DNA of 55,720 nt from Candidatus Eremiobacter antarcticus (GCA_003244105.1 QHBK01000007.1:1-55720), one strand, 5' to 3'; counted from the stretch's first letter, positions 8,501-16,241 are shown. Notes: generated by a model from the sequence alone, not told the origin. Numbers and translations are program-made.

Positions 8501-8783
8501 ACGCGCCCGGGCGCGACTTTTTTACCGATTCACCGCGAATTTCCACAACGACGAAGACTCGATCGGCCGGCCGGGAGCACTGCGCGAAGATCTCGAGGAC
8601 CTTCAACGAGTCAACGCACCGCCGCTGCCAGCCAGCATTGCTTATGCGGCGACGATTGACCGGCGATATCGCGAAGTGATGCAATCGTATAACGAATTCT
8701 CGACGTCGGTCAAGGCGCTCAACGCGGCGCTGTCGGCGGCCGGCGCGAAGTCAGTTCCCGTTCCTCCCGCTATCGCGCCGTAA
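5571..8783 (+). CDS. Secreted Asp-box (BNR/VPS10-like) beta-propeller protein
   Basis: 1070 residues. Residues 1-26 are a signal peptide (FSLAIVFIVAFFGAAPQ), then a Pro/Ala/Lys-rich linker. Residues ~50-760 contain about ten Asp-box repeats of the form S-x-D-G-G-x-T/S-W (KSEDGGTSWD, KSTNGGKTWRN, RTSDGGRTWQH, RSQDGGKSWTK, VSYDGGAYWHS), the fold of sortilin/VPS10 and sialidase-like propellers. The C-terminal ~300 residues hold a beta domain (VVWDFRENGPV ... YSVRVALNGRVYSRTVDV) and a helical tail, matching the large exported WD40/YVTN/BNR proteins often misnamed glycosyl hydrolases. No glycosidase catalytic residues can be assigned. Probably periplasmic or cell surface. The hydrolase gene follows after 12 bp. 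Confidence 0.85.
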   Translation: MSKPSSAAGFSLAIVFIVAFFGAAPQESTHPKPFATATAKASAAPSKRKASPTPTPDPVYGRLRWREVGPAGAGGRVAAVAGTAADPALYYLGAAGGGVWKSEDGGTSWDPVFTKERVGAIGAVEIDPKNKNVVWVGTGEANPRNDVSYGDGIYKSTNGGKTWRNVGLKNVRHIARIAIDPKNPNIVVVAAFGDFFADSPNGGIWRTSDGGRTWQHTLYVGPQSGGSDLAMDPQNPNIVFAGMWQCRRVPWTLTSGGPNDGLYRSQDGGKSWTKLTGRGLPGGLMGRIGLAIAPSKPRRVFALIQSKAGVLWRSDDSGDTWKLTSSDTLADQRPFYFSHIAVDPSDANHVFAVSEMLAESKNGGKKFKVIADEVHVDYHAIWIAPNNAKRIIVGEDGGYALSLNGGDTWSFAQNIAIGQVYHVAADDRNPYWVCAPLQDNNGFCGPSNSLSPDGILNSAWHNVVPGDGMWIVPDPSDNNRVWGDLQDGSISIFDFRTGVNTNIRPFYANSAADFALYAQPFRFNWDSPIAFAPWDPHTAWLGANVVFQTTDDGVHWKPISPDLTRNIKSHQQASGGPISLDVSAAEFSDNILDIEGSTVSNGEIWVGTDDGLVQLTRDGGDHWTNVTPRGVPQFARVETVAPSPFHAGTAFAIFDDHRSGNYKPYLYATTDFGKSWRKITSGLPGDQYVRTVRPDIRNANMLYAGTEQGVWVSYDGGAYWHSLKLNLPAVSVRDIRIQPTFDDVIIATHGRAVWILDDAHGVQDLTQARAAGAELFPLRTAYEYHEHRDIEDAYENYRASNPPNGVIINFYQAAPQKRAPSVQVLDANGRLTRTISGTRKVKKKSMPLVSNDRSLNRVVWDFRENGPVLWTGAPNEDARGPRAGAVMPPGTYSVRVALNGRVYSRTVDVRPDPRLSSSQADYEARYQFLHRHYVEYSDVDVALNALDALKKQLDKMLPSLRKSNGRSTAVQQAEAVLRARARLFYRFTANFHNDEDSIGRPGALREDLEDLQRVNAPPLPASIAYAATIDRRYREVMQSYNEFSTSVKALNAALSAAGAKSVPVPPAIAP

Positions 8784-8795
8784 CGAGGGTTGTTT

Positions 8796-9611
8796 ATGGC
8801 TGCGAAAACAGGCTTTGCTTCCGTGAACGGCACGCAATTGTACTATGAAGAGGCGGGGGAGGGGACGTCTGTCGTCTTCATCCATGGCCTGGGCCTCGAC
8901 CGACGCATGTGGGACGAGCAATTTCAGGAGTTTGCGGGTCGCTATCGCGTTATTCGCTATGATGTGCGCGGCTTTGGCAAATCCGACGTTCCAAGCGACT
9001 CGCCCTTTCGCCACGTCGACGACCTGCGTGCCCTGCTGGATTACTTGGCCGCGCCGAAGTCGCACATCATCGGCTTCTCCATGGGAGGCATCGTGGCGCT
9101 CCATCATGCTTTACTGCATCCGGATGCGACGCTGAGCTTGGTCCTGGCGGACTCCGCCCTCGACGGGCATCCCTGGAGCGCAGAATGGGATGAGTCTGTT
9201 GACGCGGTCTGGGAGCACGCCGCGAAGGCGGGTGCAAAAGCCGGCAATGATAAGTGGTTGGAACACGACCTTTTCGGTCCTGCACGAGAGCAGCCGCACG
9301 TGAAAGCGAAGCTCGCGCAAATCGTCGGCGAGTCGTCGGGCTGGAACTGGGTGAACGAGAGCCCGGTGCAGGGGATCGACCCGCGATCCATCGATCGGCT
9401 GCACGATATTTCTGCTCCCACTATCGTCATCGTCGGTGAACGGGACCTGGCTGATTTTCGGACCATCGCCACGACGTTGACCCAAGCCATACCGGGAGCG
9501 CGGAAGGTTGTGATTGAAGGCGCCGGACATATGAGCAACATCGAGAAGGCGCCGGAATTCAATTCGATCGTTTCAAGCTTCCTTGAAGAGGTGGAAACCC
9601 GAGCCGCCTAA
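8796..9611 (+). CDS. Alpha/beta-fold hydrolase
   Basis: 271 residues from ATG 8796, chosen because GAGGG at 8785-8789 lies 6 nt upstream; a TTG two codons earlier is less likely. It shows the standard order: oxyanion-loop motif FIHGLGLDRRMWD, strand YRVIRYDVRGFGKSD, nucleophile elbow GFSMGG (Ser), acid near IVIVGERDLAD, and His in GAGHMSNIEKAP. This matches 3-oxoadipate enol-lactonase or general esterase-like alpha/beta hydrolases; the substrate is unknown. It follows the propeller gene by only 12 bp, so the pair is probably one operon. No signal peptide, hence cytoplasmic. Confidence 0.88.
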   Translation: MAAKTGFASVNGTQLYYEEAGEGTSVVFIHGLGLDRRMWDEQFQEFAGRYRVIRYDVRGFGKSDVPSDSPFRHVDDLRALLDYLAAPKSHIIGFSMGGIVALHHALLHPDATLSLVLADSALDGHPWSAEWDESVDAVWEHAAKAGAKAGNDKWLEHDLFGPAREQPHVKAKLAQIVGESSGWNWVNESPVQGIDPRSIDRLHDISAPTIVIVGERDLADFRTIATTLTQAIPGARKVVIEGAGHMSNIEKAPEFNSIVSSFLEEVETRAA

Positions 9612-9709
9612 ATTCTTGCTATGGGTTTTAGTTGATAACTAGTTGCTATCCGATCGCGTCGACTGCTGGAGTTTCGGCGGCGGCTATTCCAGGAGGCAGC
9701 TAGGTAAAA

Positions 9710-10285
9710 GTGACCAAAAATAGCTTACCGATTTACGAGCTGAAGATCAGCCTCGACGATGTGAGTCCGATCGTGTGGCGGCGATTTTGTGCGGACCCCA
9801 AATGCAGCCTTCCATTGCTCCACCTCATACTTCAGCGTGTGATGGGGTGGGAAAATCGCCACTTGCATTACTTCCAAGCGCATGGAGTGAAATATGCGCC
9901 ATCAAGTGCAGAGTTGCAAGACGGCGCCAAGGATGAGCGACGTTACAGGCTGGTCTCGCTTGTCAAATTGCCGGGCGAAAGTTTTACATATACCTATGAC
10001 TTTGGCGATTGGTGGCGACACACGGTCGAGCTCGAAGGGACGCTTGAACGAAGCCGTTCGCTCATACACCCGAAATGCGTGTCCGGCGAGAATGCTTGTC
10101 CCCCTGAAGACGTTGGCGGGCCGCATGGGTACCGCAAGCTGCAGGTCGTGCTCGCGAATCCGACATTAGAAGGGCACATGCCCGCTCGGCAATGGGTAGG
10201 CACGCGTTTCGATCCAAGCGAATTTGATCTCCAATACCAAAACCTTGGGATGTGGCATCTCAGAGGTTCGAAGCTCAGCGAGTAA
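9710..10285 (+). CDS. Plasmid pRiA4b ORF-3-like protein
   Basis: 191 residues from GTG 9710 with AGGAGG about 13 nt upstream. It carries the landmarks of the PRiA4_ORF3 family: YELKISLDDVSPIVWRRF at the N-terminus, the LLHLILQRVMGWENRHLHYF helix, FTYTYDFGDWWRHTVELEG in the middle, and CPPEDVGGPHGYRKL late in the chain. The family is common on plasmids and near mobile DNA; its biochemical role is unknown. The gene is monocistronic in this context. Confidence 0.85.
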   Translation: MTKNSLPIYELKISLDDVSPIVWRRFCADPKCSLPLLHLILQRVMGWENRHLHYFQAHGVKYAPSSAELQDGAKDERRYRLVSLVKLPGESFTYTYDFGDWWRHTVELEGTLERSRSLIHPKCVSGENACPPEDVGGPHGYRKLQVVLANPTLEGHMPARQWVGTRFDPSEFDLQYQNLGMWHLRGSKLSE

Positions 10286-10431
10286 TCGGCTGCCTTCGGA
10301 CACTCCCAAGTCTTGAACCGTCACAACAATCAGCGTCGCTAAAAACATGAGAGTGATGTTTAGAAGCCAATTCCGGGAAGAAAGCAAGTGTCGTGCATCT
10401 AGTAAACCTAGTGTGGTATTATCAATGTGAT

Positions 10432-10653
10432 ATGAAAACTGTAGACGCATTTGAGGCGAAGACAAACTTTTCGTCACTGCTCGGCGAAGCCGAACGCGGC
10501 GAAACGATTGTGGTCACAAAGAAGGGAAGACCCGTTGCTCAGCTTGGGCCGATCGAAACCAAGAATGCTGAAATCAGCCCTGCGGAAGCAATGAAAACGC
10601 TGCTTTCGATGAAGAACCGCTTGCACGGGGATTCCAATACGAAAATTGGTTGA
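10432..10653 (+). CDS. Phd/YefM-type antitoxin, apparently orphan
   Basis: 73 residues from ATG 10432 (MKTVDAFEAKTNFSSLLGEA). The pattern KT-D-F-AK--FS-LL--AE-GE-I-VTKKGRPVAQL is that of Phd/YefM antitoxin dimers, which bind DNA with the N-terminal half and neutralise a toxin with the C-terminal tail (here EAMKTLLSMKNRLHGDSN). No PIN or RelE-like toxin frame follows it; the next gene is an unrelated DUF1905 protein 81 bp on. It is either solitary or its toxin has been lost. A small inverted repeat CTAG-TAAAC-CTAG lies just upstream and could be its operator. Confidence 0.75.
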   Translation: MKTVDAFEAKTNFSSLLGEAERGETIVVTKKGRPVAQLGPIETKNAEISPAEAMKTLLSMKNRLHGDSNTKIG

Positions 10654-10734
10654 CGAGGGACGACACGTCTAGCGGTATTTTCCGTCGACGCATCCACCGT
10701 TCTGTCTCGTCTAACGGTCTGAAACAGAGCAAAA

Positions 10735-11295
10735 ATGGCCAAAACTTCTTCTAGGATCCGTTTTAGAGCGAAACTCTTCTCGCCCGCGGCGCCCGCAAAG
10801 GTTGGCTCCTGGACCTTTCTGACGCTCCCAAAGAGCGCCAGTGCGAAGTTCCCCTCGCGCGGCATGACGTCGGTCGAAGGCACCGTCAATGGGTCCCCCT
10901 TTCGAGCCACGCTCGAACCAGACGGCCAGGGAAGCCACTGGCTTAAAGTGAGCCAGAAGATGCGCGAAGCTGCAGGCGCAGACGCGGGTGACATCGTCAC
11001 GCTGGAGATCGAGCCGGCGCGAGAGGAACCGGAGCCCAGAGTGCCGCCAGATCTGCGCAAGGCTCTCGAGGCCGCCCCGAAAGCCCGGGCGTTGTGGCCG
11101 GAGATCACACCCATCGCGCGCAGAGATTGGATCCACTGGATCACCTCAGCCAAGAGTCCCGAGACTCGCACGCGTCGGATCAAAAACACTTGCGCGATGC
11201 TCGCTGCCGGAAAGCGGCGTGTTTGCTGCTTCGATCGGTCCGGAATCTACAGTAAGAGCTTCAGCTCCCCCCGTAGCAAATTACAAATCAAATAA
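10735..11295 (+). CDS. DUF1905 / YdeI-OmpD-associated protein
   Basis: 186 residues. Residues ~1-95 are a DUF1905 domain (IRFRAKLFSPAAPAKVGSWTFLTLP ... GTVNGSPFRATLEPDGQGSHWLKVS) and the remainder is the YdeI/OmpD-associated helical motif, here PPDLRKALEAAPKARALWPEITPIARRDWIHWITSAKSPETRTRRI. The family is sometimes named bacteriocin-protection protein; molecular function is not established. No ribosome-binding site is visible before the ATG. The last ~25 residues diverge from the family and could reflect a late frameshift. Confidence 0.82.
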   Translation: MAKTSSRIRFRAKLFSPAAPAKVGSWTFLTLPKSASAKFPSRGMTSVEGTVNGSPFRATLEPDGQGSHWLKVSQKMREAAGADAGDIVTLEIEPAREEPEPRVPPDLRKALEAAPKARALWPEITPIARRDWIHWITSAKSPETRTRRIKNTCAMLAAGKRRVCCFDRSGIYSKSFSSPRSKLQIK

Positions 11296-11330
11296 CCAAC
11301 GTCGGAACCGTTGACGCTCAACCCGCATGT

Positions 11331-11765
11331 CTACGCCGCAGCGCGCTTGCGCGGCCTGCCGCCTTTCCGCCCGTTCTTCCGCGCCGCCCGTGTCTTCGCA
11401 GCGCTGCGCACAGCCCCGCCGCGCTTACCGAGCGCGCTCATCCAGCGTCGGTTTCCAAAGACGCCTTCGATGAGGCTCGGAATGTAGTGGTCAACATCGA
11501 GTGACTCCCAATGCAGACTAGAACCCGGCCCCCAAATCTCTACTTGTGCCGCCTGGTCCGTCGTTGCGTTCTCCAAGCCTTGCAAGAGCCGACGAGGAAT
11601 CGCGAGCTCGACACCGGTTGCTAGTTTAATCACGATCACGTCGTCCTCAGGGCGGTATGCGACGGCAACCGCTTTAGGACGATACGGCTCGCGCAGGTTC
11701 GCCAACGAGATCGCCGCGTCGATCTCGGCGTCCGTGGTAAGGATACGTGCCTTGGTTCCCCTCAT
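11331..11765 (-). CDS. DUF2442 domain protein
   Basis: 144 residues from ATG 11765, whose ATGA overlaps the stop of the upstream DUF4160 gene (an in-frame upstream start at 11783 would overlap further). The DUF2442 signature is clear: AVAVAYRPEDDVIVIKLATGVELAIPRRLLQGLENA, then WGPGSSLHWESLDVDHYIPSLIEGVFG. The C-terminus is a basic tail (RAARKNGRKGGRPRKRAAA). DUF2442 genes are usually paired with DUF4160 genes in a toxin-antitoxin-like arrangement, with DUF2442 the likely partner that binds DNA or the other protein; that assignment is by context only. Confidence 0.88.
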   Translation of the reverse strand: MRGTKARILTTDAEIDAAISLANLREPYRPKAVAVAYRPEDDVIVIKLATGVELAIPRRLLQGLENATTDQAAQVEIWGPGSSLHWESLDVDHYIPSLIEGVFGNRRWMSALGKRGGAVRSAAKTRAARKNGRKGGRPRKRAAA

Positions 11766-12016
11766 GGATGCATTCTCTCCCAAGCCGCAACGAGCTCATC
11801 GAAGTGCTCTTGTGCAACCCTCAAAATCTTCTTCACATCGTTCCGCTTGGCATTTGCCGGGGAGATCGCGTCGGCGCGACCGGAGAGCGCCACCGTCCGA
11901 CTGTCCAGCAAATCCACGACGACCTCGATGCCGGCATGGAGCGCGTGAACGTGCCGCGGCTCGTGATCGATTGGGAAAATCTGGAACACGACCCCATCGA
12001 TCCGGACACTGCTCAC
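11762..12016 (-). CDS. DUF4160 domain protein
   Basis: 84 residues from GTG 12016. The core VVFQIFPIDHEPRHVHALHAGIEVVVDLL is the DUF4160 signature (I.IY..DH.PPHFH...G), followed by a helix (NDVKKILRVAQEHFDELVAAWERMHP). It is the first gene of a two-gene unit with the DUF2442 gene (ATGA overlap). The pair is frequently predicted as a toxin-antitoxin-like module; which partner is toxic has not been shown to my knowledge. Confidence 0.88.
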   Translation of the reverse strand: MSSVRIDGVVFQIFPIDHEPRHVHALHAGIEVVVDLLDSRTVALSGRADAISPANAKRNDVKKILRVAQEHFDELVAAWERMHP

Positions 12017-12137
12017 CTCACCATTATAACCTAAACGCCTTTCGGTTTCAAGGGGTCTGAGCCTGTGAGTCGAGTCGGGCGTATGCTGCGGGCGAGGGCT
12101 GGGAAGGGCCGGTTTCGCGCCGAACGATCAGGTCATA

Positions 12138-12533
12138 ATGAAGAAACCTGACATAAATCAAAGCAAATTGCCTTCGCAGCTTATCACGAAGAGAATCGCA
12201 GAGCTAGGCGACTGGCGTGGCGAGACGCTTGCGCGCGTCCGCAAGCTCATCAAAGAGGCGGACCCAAAGATAACGGAAGAATGGAAGTGGAGGGGAGTTC
12301 CAGTCTGGTCTGACGGCGGAATCGTCTGCACGGGCGAGTCTTACAAGGCTCTGGTAAAGCTCACTTTCGCGAAGGGCGCTTCCATCGAAGACCCAAAGGG
12401 GCTCTTCAATTCCAGCCTAGACGGAAACGTAAGGCGCGCAATCGATCTGCATGAGAACGACAAGCTCAATGAATCCGCCTTCAAAGCGATGATCCGCGCT
12501 GCAGTCAAGCTGAACTCCAAAGGAAAGAAATAG
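12138..12533 (+). CDS. DUF1801 (YdhG-like) protein
   Basis: 131 residues. The pattern ITKRIAELGDWRGETLARVRKLIKEADPKITEEWKWRGVPVWSDGGIVCTGESYKALVKLTFAKGASIEDPKGLFNSSLDGNVRRAIDLHEND is that of DUF1801 proteins, small cytoplasmic alpha/beta proteins related to frataxin-like folds and of unknown role. It stands alone, convergent with the hydrolase gene at 12554 with 20 bp between the stops. Confidence 0.85.
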   Translation: MKKPDINQSKLPSQLITKRIAELGDWRGETLARVRKLIKEADPKITEEWKWRGVPVWSDGGIVCTGESYKALVKLTFAKGASIEDPKGLFNSSLDGNVRRAIDLHENDKLNESAFKAMIRAAVKLNSKGKK

Positions 12534-12553
12534 CGACGGCCCGGCAAGGCGGC

Positions 12554-13456
12554 CTAGGGAACGAGGCGCTTTTCGAGCCAACCGATGCGATCGTCGAACG
12601 CAGCCGGCACATGCAAGCTGTGGTCGCTTTCATAGAGGAATAATCCACGCGGCAACGGTGCCGCATTCGTAAATTGCAACGCACGGCTGAGCGGAATGTA
12701 ATCGTCGCGGCGGGAGAATTGGAACAGAAATTCTTCCGCATGCGATTCGGATAGATAGAGAGCAGGATCGAGTGGCGCCATTTGGGCGAGATACGCCGCT
12801 CGGTTTTTCGGCGGGTGCAGCTTTGGGAAAAGCAGATACCATTCGCTGAAGCTTGGGTTCCCCGCCATGAGAACATACCAGCGGGGCCTAGGATCGATCC
12901 CGCTCAGCACCGCGCCATACATCGCGCCGAAATCGTGCCCGACGAAGGCGATCCTACGCGGGTCGACGGCCGGCTGACGAACGAGCAGGTCGAGCGATCG
13001 TCGCAAGTCGATCACCTGCTCTATTGATCTCGCGTAGTCGGTGGCAGGCAGACGGATACGGTCGTACCAGTGCGGTCGCGCCCACATCGCATCGATGAGC
13101 AGCGATACGCAGCCATGCTGCGCCAGCGTGAGCGCATCGCTATGGAATTCGGTGAGGTTCGTTGTCTTGGCATCTCCAAGCCAGTGCACAAAAAGCGCAG
13201 CCCCCCGAGGCCGTCCTGTGTGCGCGGGCGCGATGATCTCCGCGTGAATCTTTCTGCCGTTTGCAGAATCAAACCAGACCTCACGCACGAGTGCTAGACC
13301 ATCGCGATGCTGCGAGACTGTTTTCATATTTAGCGGGGCCCGCGAATCGTACGCAAAAGTGCTTTGAGGCAATGGCGCGACTGCGTGTGCTACGGCCGGC
13401 GACGCGACGGCCGCAATTAACGCCAAGGACAGGGAAAATATCAACTTCAAAGCCAA
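12554..13456 (-). CDS. Exported alpha/beta hydrolase with Asp at the nucleophile position
   Basis: 300 residues with a signal peptide (LKLIFSLSLALIAAVASPAVAHAVA). It has the alpha/beta hydrolase order: ALFVHWLGD, LLIDAMWARP, elbow FVGHDFGAMYG, then SRRDDYIPLSRA and a late His in ESDHSLHVPAAF. The elbow reads GHDFG, placing Asp where Ser is usual; Asp nucleophiles occur in haloalkane dehalogenases and epoxide hydrolases (GHDWG). Sequence otherwise resembles dienelactone-hydrolase/acetyl-xylan-esterase-type secreted hydrolases. Substrate unknown. Confidence 0.8.
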   Translation of the reverse strand: MALKLIFSLSLALIAAVASPAVAHAVAPLPQSTFAYDSRAPLNMKTVSQHRDGLALVREVWFDSANGRKIHAEIIAPAHTGRPRGAALFVHWLGDAKTTNLTEFHSDALTLAQHGCVSLLIDAMWARPHWYDRIRLPATDYARSIEQVIDLRRSLDLLVRQPAVDPRRIAFVGHDFGAMYGAVLSGIDPRPRWYVLMAGNPSFSEWYLLFPKLHPPKNRAAYLAQMAPLDPALYLSESHAEEFLFQFSRRDDYIPLSRALQFTNAAPLPRGLFLYESDHSLHVPAAFDDRIGWLEKRLVP

Positions 13457-13632
13457 CCTCCGGCCTGCTGTGAATGATTCGTCAGCCCCTTCGAAATGTG
13501 GCTTGACTTTCTTCTACCCGTCGATGCCAAATCTGTGGCACCAGTGAATAGGAAATGGCCGGGCGGCCTTGCCGTACTAACCGAACCAAACTCTGGAGCG
13601 AACACCGTGAGCCCTGAGGAGGCGGATACGAC

Positions 13633-13983
13633 GTGATCACCGGCATTCACGCCATACTGTTTAGCAAAGCCGCGGAGCGCGTGCGTGCGTTCTTCGATGA
13701 CGTGCTCGAGCTTAAATCCGTCGACGGCGGCGGCGGACGGCCGATCTTCGCGGCACCGCCGGCCGAATTGGCGGTGCATCCGACCGATGAAAAGGGCCGC
13801 CACGAGCTCTTCCTGACGTGCGATGACATACAGGCGATGGTCGACAAACTGAAGAGCAAAGGCATCGAGTGCTCCCAGCCTATCACAGACCAGGGCTGGG
13901 GTTTGCTCACGCGCGTGAAGCTTCCGGACGGAGAAGAAATCGGGCTCTATCAACCCAAGCACCCGACCGCCTTTGACCGCTGA
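13633..13983 (+). CDS. VOC-family (glyoxalase/bleomycin-resistance-like) protein
   Basis: 116 residues from GTG 13633, 10 nt after GAGGAGG. It starts ITGIHAILFSKAAERVRAFF, continues with VDGGGGRPIFAAPPAELAVHP and RHELFLTCDDIQAMVDKLKSKGIECSQPI, and ends LPDGEEIGLYQPKHP: the beta-alpha-beta-beta-beta units of the vicinal oxygen chelate fold. Potential metal ligands include His5 region and the Glu in DGEEIGLY. Reaction unknown. The phosphoesterase gene follows 49 bp downstream. Confidence 0.85.
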   Translation: MITGIHAILFSKAAERVRAFFDDVLELKSVDGGGGRPIFAAPPAELAVHPTDEKGRHELFLTCDDIQAMVDKLKSKGIECSQPITDQGWGLLTRVKLPDGEEIGLYQPKHPTAFDR

Positions 13984-14016
13984 CGTCGCTAAAAGGAATG
14001 GCCTGAACGAGTTTGC

Positions 14017-14030
14017 GTGGTAATGACCAC
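14017..14030. promoter_or_regulatory. Perfect short inverted repeat before the phosphoesterase start
   Basis: GTGGT-AATG-ACCAC ends two bases before ATG 14033. It could be an operator or a small translational control hairpin that hides the initiation region; no protein is assigned. Seen directly; function inferred. Confidence 0.3.
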
Positions 14031-14032
14031 GA

Positions 14033-15352
14033 ATGACCGGTCCAATCGAGCATCTCATCGTGCTCACCATGGAGAACAGGTCGTTCGATCATTATCTGGG
14101 CGCGCTGTCTCTGCGCGGTCGCACGGATGTCAATGGCTTCCGCCAGCCTTTGCCGACCCAACCGGACGTTCACGACAATCCAGTTCCCGTCTGGCCCATG
14201 GACGGCGTGCCCTCTCCGAACGTCGATGTGCCGCACCGTCTGTCCGACATGGAAGCGGCCTACGATGGCGGCCGCATGGACGGATTTCTCAAGAGCTTCC
14301 AAAGCCAACATCCGGAACTCACGGGCCGCGCGGCGCAGTTTCCGATCGGCTACTACACCGCCGACACGCTGAGCGCGTTGTACGCGCTCGCCGAGACGTT
14401 CTGCGTCTGCGATGCCTGGCACGCATCGATGCTCAGCTCGACGTGGCCGAACCGCAATTACATGCTGGCCGGCGTGCGCGGCGATGCCATCGACACGGGG
14501 GATAACCTTCCGCCCTTCCCCGGCTTCAAGACATCCCCATTCGTCGGCTACTTGGAGACACAGCCCAATCCCCGCGCCGGCACTAACCGGCAGATCTCGT
14601 GGCGCTGCTACTTCGCGGACATCCCATTTCTTGCGTTATGGTATGAGTTCGCCGCTTCGCATCTCAACAATTTCGAATCCATATCGGCTTTCGCGCGCGA
14701 CTGTCGCGACAACACATTGCCGGACGTCTCCATCATCGATCCGCCGTTCTTGACGGCTTCGGATCACGCGCCGCTCGACCCGCGACTCGGCCAGAAGTTC
14801 ATCAGCCTCATAACCGATGCGTTGACCCAAAGCGCGAGCTGGAATACGAGCGCGCTACTTCTTCTCTACGATGAAGCCGGCGGATTCTACGACCACGCTC
14901 GGCCTCCGGATCCTGCTACGGTGGGATTCAGCGACGTCGATCCAATTGGTTTTCGCATTCCCGCCATGTTGATCAGCCCGTGGGTAAAGCGCCAGACTGT
15001 CTGTCACCGATTCTTCGAGCACACAGCGGTTCTCGCGGCGATCAGCTCGCTGTGGAACGTGAGCTTCCCGTCCGAATTCGGCACTCGTTGGAAAGCCTCA
15101 AACGACGTCATCAAAGAGTGCTGCGACTTCAACGCTGCACCCATTCCTCAGGGAACGTACGCAGGCCAGCCGTTTGCGGACCTCGATTGGGCGACCGGCA
15201 TCGACAACATCCTCACCGGCCCCATCGGACGGCTGGAAGCGCTGCTCGAGCGGGTCCTCGTGATACCGCAGCTCAAAGCGCTCGACCGCCGCGCGTCCGT
15301 CTATGATTCTCTGGCAACCCTGCAAAACACGGTCAACGCGATGAAGCGCTGA
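14033..15352 (+). CDS. Phosphoesterase family protein (phospholipase C / acid phosphatase AcpA type)
   Basis: 439 residues. The N-terminal IEHLIVLTMENRSFDHYLG motif is diagnostic of the phosphoesterase (PF04185) family, in which the Glu-Asn coordinates metal. Further motifs are CVCDAWHASMLSSTWPNR, SIIDPPFL, LLLYDEAGGFYDHARPP and FRIPAMLISPWVKRQTVCHRFFEHTAVLAAI. Family enzymes hydrolyse phospholipids or phosphate monoesters and most are exported; here no signal peptide precedes the motif, so the protein appears cytoplasmic or uses another route. No ribosome-binding site of normal strength is seen. Confidence 0.88.
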   Translation: MTGPIEHLIVLTMENRSFDHYLGALSLRGRTDVNGFRQPLPTQPDVHDNPVPVWPMDGVPSPNVDVPHRLSDMEAAYDGGRMDGFLKSFQSQHPELTGRAAQFPIGYYTADTLSALYALAETFCVCDAWHASMLSSTWPNRNYMLAGVRGDAIDTGDNLPPFPGFKTSPFVGYLETQPNPRAGTNRQISWRCYFADIPFLALWYEFAASHLNNFESISAFARDCRDNTLPDVSIIDPPFLTASDHAPLDPRLGQKFISLITDALTQSASWNTSALLLLYDEAGGFYDHARPPDPATVGFSDVDPIGFRIPAMLISPWVKRQTVCHRFFEHTAVLAAISSLWNVSFPSEFGTRWKASNDVIKECCDFNAAPIPQGTYAGQPFADLDWATGIDNILTGPIGRLEALLERVLVIPQLKALDRRASVYDSLATLQNTVNAMKR

Positions 15353-15367
15353 ACAGATTTTTTCTTA

Positions 15368-15826
15368 CTAACTCACAGCCGGCAGATACTGCACCGCATA
15401 CCGCGCCACTCTGCGATCGGCTGATATGAGGGTCATTCCCTCGAATCTCGCTTGCGCTATCATCACGCGATCAAAAGGGTCAGGATGGTGATTTGGCAGG
15501 CTCGCTATGGCCAGAACGTGCTCGTGGGTGATGGGAAGGTGGTAAAATCCGAGCTGCGCGATTGCAGAAGGTACGTAAGTGATCGGGCTTGACGGCAAGC
15601 GCAGTTTGCCGGCAGCATGTTTGATGACGACTTCCCAAACAACGGCGGCAGAAACAAATACTTCATTTTTGGGGTCTTGAATAGCATCACGTGCCGCAGG
15701 CGAAAGCCGTTCAGGAGCGCCCGCCGCCCACAAGAAAATATGAGTGTCGAGCAAAACGCGGCTACGCTCTTCGGATTCTACGGTTAAATCTCGATCAGCG
15801 CTCTTCAAGCGTCTGGCGCCCCTCAT
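15368..15826 (-). CDS. vapC: PIN-domain toxin (VapC type)
   Basis: 152 residues. The PIN acidic residues are visible: Asp in VLLDTHIFLWAAG, Glu in VWEVVIK, Asp in DPFDRVMIAQA and Asp in LISADRRVARY, forming a Mg-dependent RNase site. The subtype (TH-FLWA...DPFDR) typically pairs with Phd-like antitoxins. Its ATG overlaps the antitoxin stop by 4 bp (ATGA). The first ~25 residues precede the core and a shorter start is possible, but the overlap supports the annotated one. Confidence 0.9.
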   Translation of the reverse strand: MRGARRLKSADRDLTVESEERSRVLLDTHIFLWAAGAPERLSPAARDAIQDPKNEVFVSAAVVWEVVIKHAAGKLRLPSSPITYVPSAIAQLGFYHLPITHEHVLAIASLPNHHPDPFDRVMIAQARFEGMTLISADRRVARYAVQYLPAVS

Positions 15827-16083
15827 CTTTTTGCACGTTTTCGAGCGACGTTGCCTTCGAAAAGATCCGCAATCTCTTCGTCAACTGCATCAAAGTCATC
15901 AGCAATCTCGATGAGACCGCGGTCCATTCCTAACACGCGGCGCGCGGAGCTAGAGTACGGCACAAGGCGCGCAGCGGGCGCGCCCCCCACCGCTATAATG
16001 ATTTCGGGCTCTTTGCCTTCTCGTATTTCTTTAACAAAACGCGAAAGATGGGTCTTTGCTTCATGCATGCTGACCGTCTTCAT
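15823..16083 (-). CDS. Phd/YefM-family antitoxin paired with VapC
   Basis: 86 residues starting MKTVSMHEAKTHLSRFVKEI, the Phd/YefM DNA-binding fold, with IIIAVGGAPAARLVPY in the middle and an acidic toxin-binding tail (DFDAVDEEIADLFEGN). First gene of a two-gene operon; the PIN toxin starts within its stop codon. The start codon lies 6 nt after a -10 box, so the message is probably leaderless and the gene is autoregulated through repeats in the promoter. Confidence 0.9.
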   Translation of the reverse strand: MKTVSMHEAKTHLSRFVKEIREGKEPEIIIAVGGAPAARLVPYSSSARRVLGMDRGLIEIADDFDAVDEEIADLFEGNVARKRAKR

Positions 16084-16118
16084 CTACTTAGTTTAGCAAC
16101 TTAGTTCTTGTTAGTCAA
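16084..16118 (-). promoter_or_regulatory. Promoter of the Phd-VapC operon with repeated operator-like motifs
   Basis: Minus strand: TTGACT (16113-16118), 17-bp spacer, TAAACT (16090-16095), then 6 nt to the ATG at 16083, which places transcription initiation at or next to the start codon. The plus strand shows two direct ACTTAGTT repeats (16086-16093 and 16100-16107) inside the promoter, plausible antitoxin half sites. Confidence 0.65.
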
Positions 16119-16241
16119 GTATGTAGACTAATCAGATTCCCTTTGTCACAAATGACCCGTTCGTCGGTCGGCGGATTGACTTCCGCATCGAAGTGGCGTC
16201 GAAGCGGAAGATTAAGAGTATCCAAAAGAAGCGCTCGCCAT

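Noticed and set aside
9710-10285. pRiA4b ORF-3-like gene considered as a transposase or mobile element
   Set aside because: No inverted repeats or target duplications flank it; family membership alone does not make an element.
10403-10413. CTAG-TAAAC-CTAG dyad as a strong promoter/operator for the orphan antitoxin
   Set aside because: No matching -35 box was found at proper spacing, so it is noted only in the gene entry rather than as a separate site.
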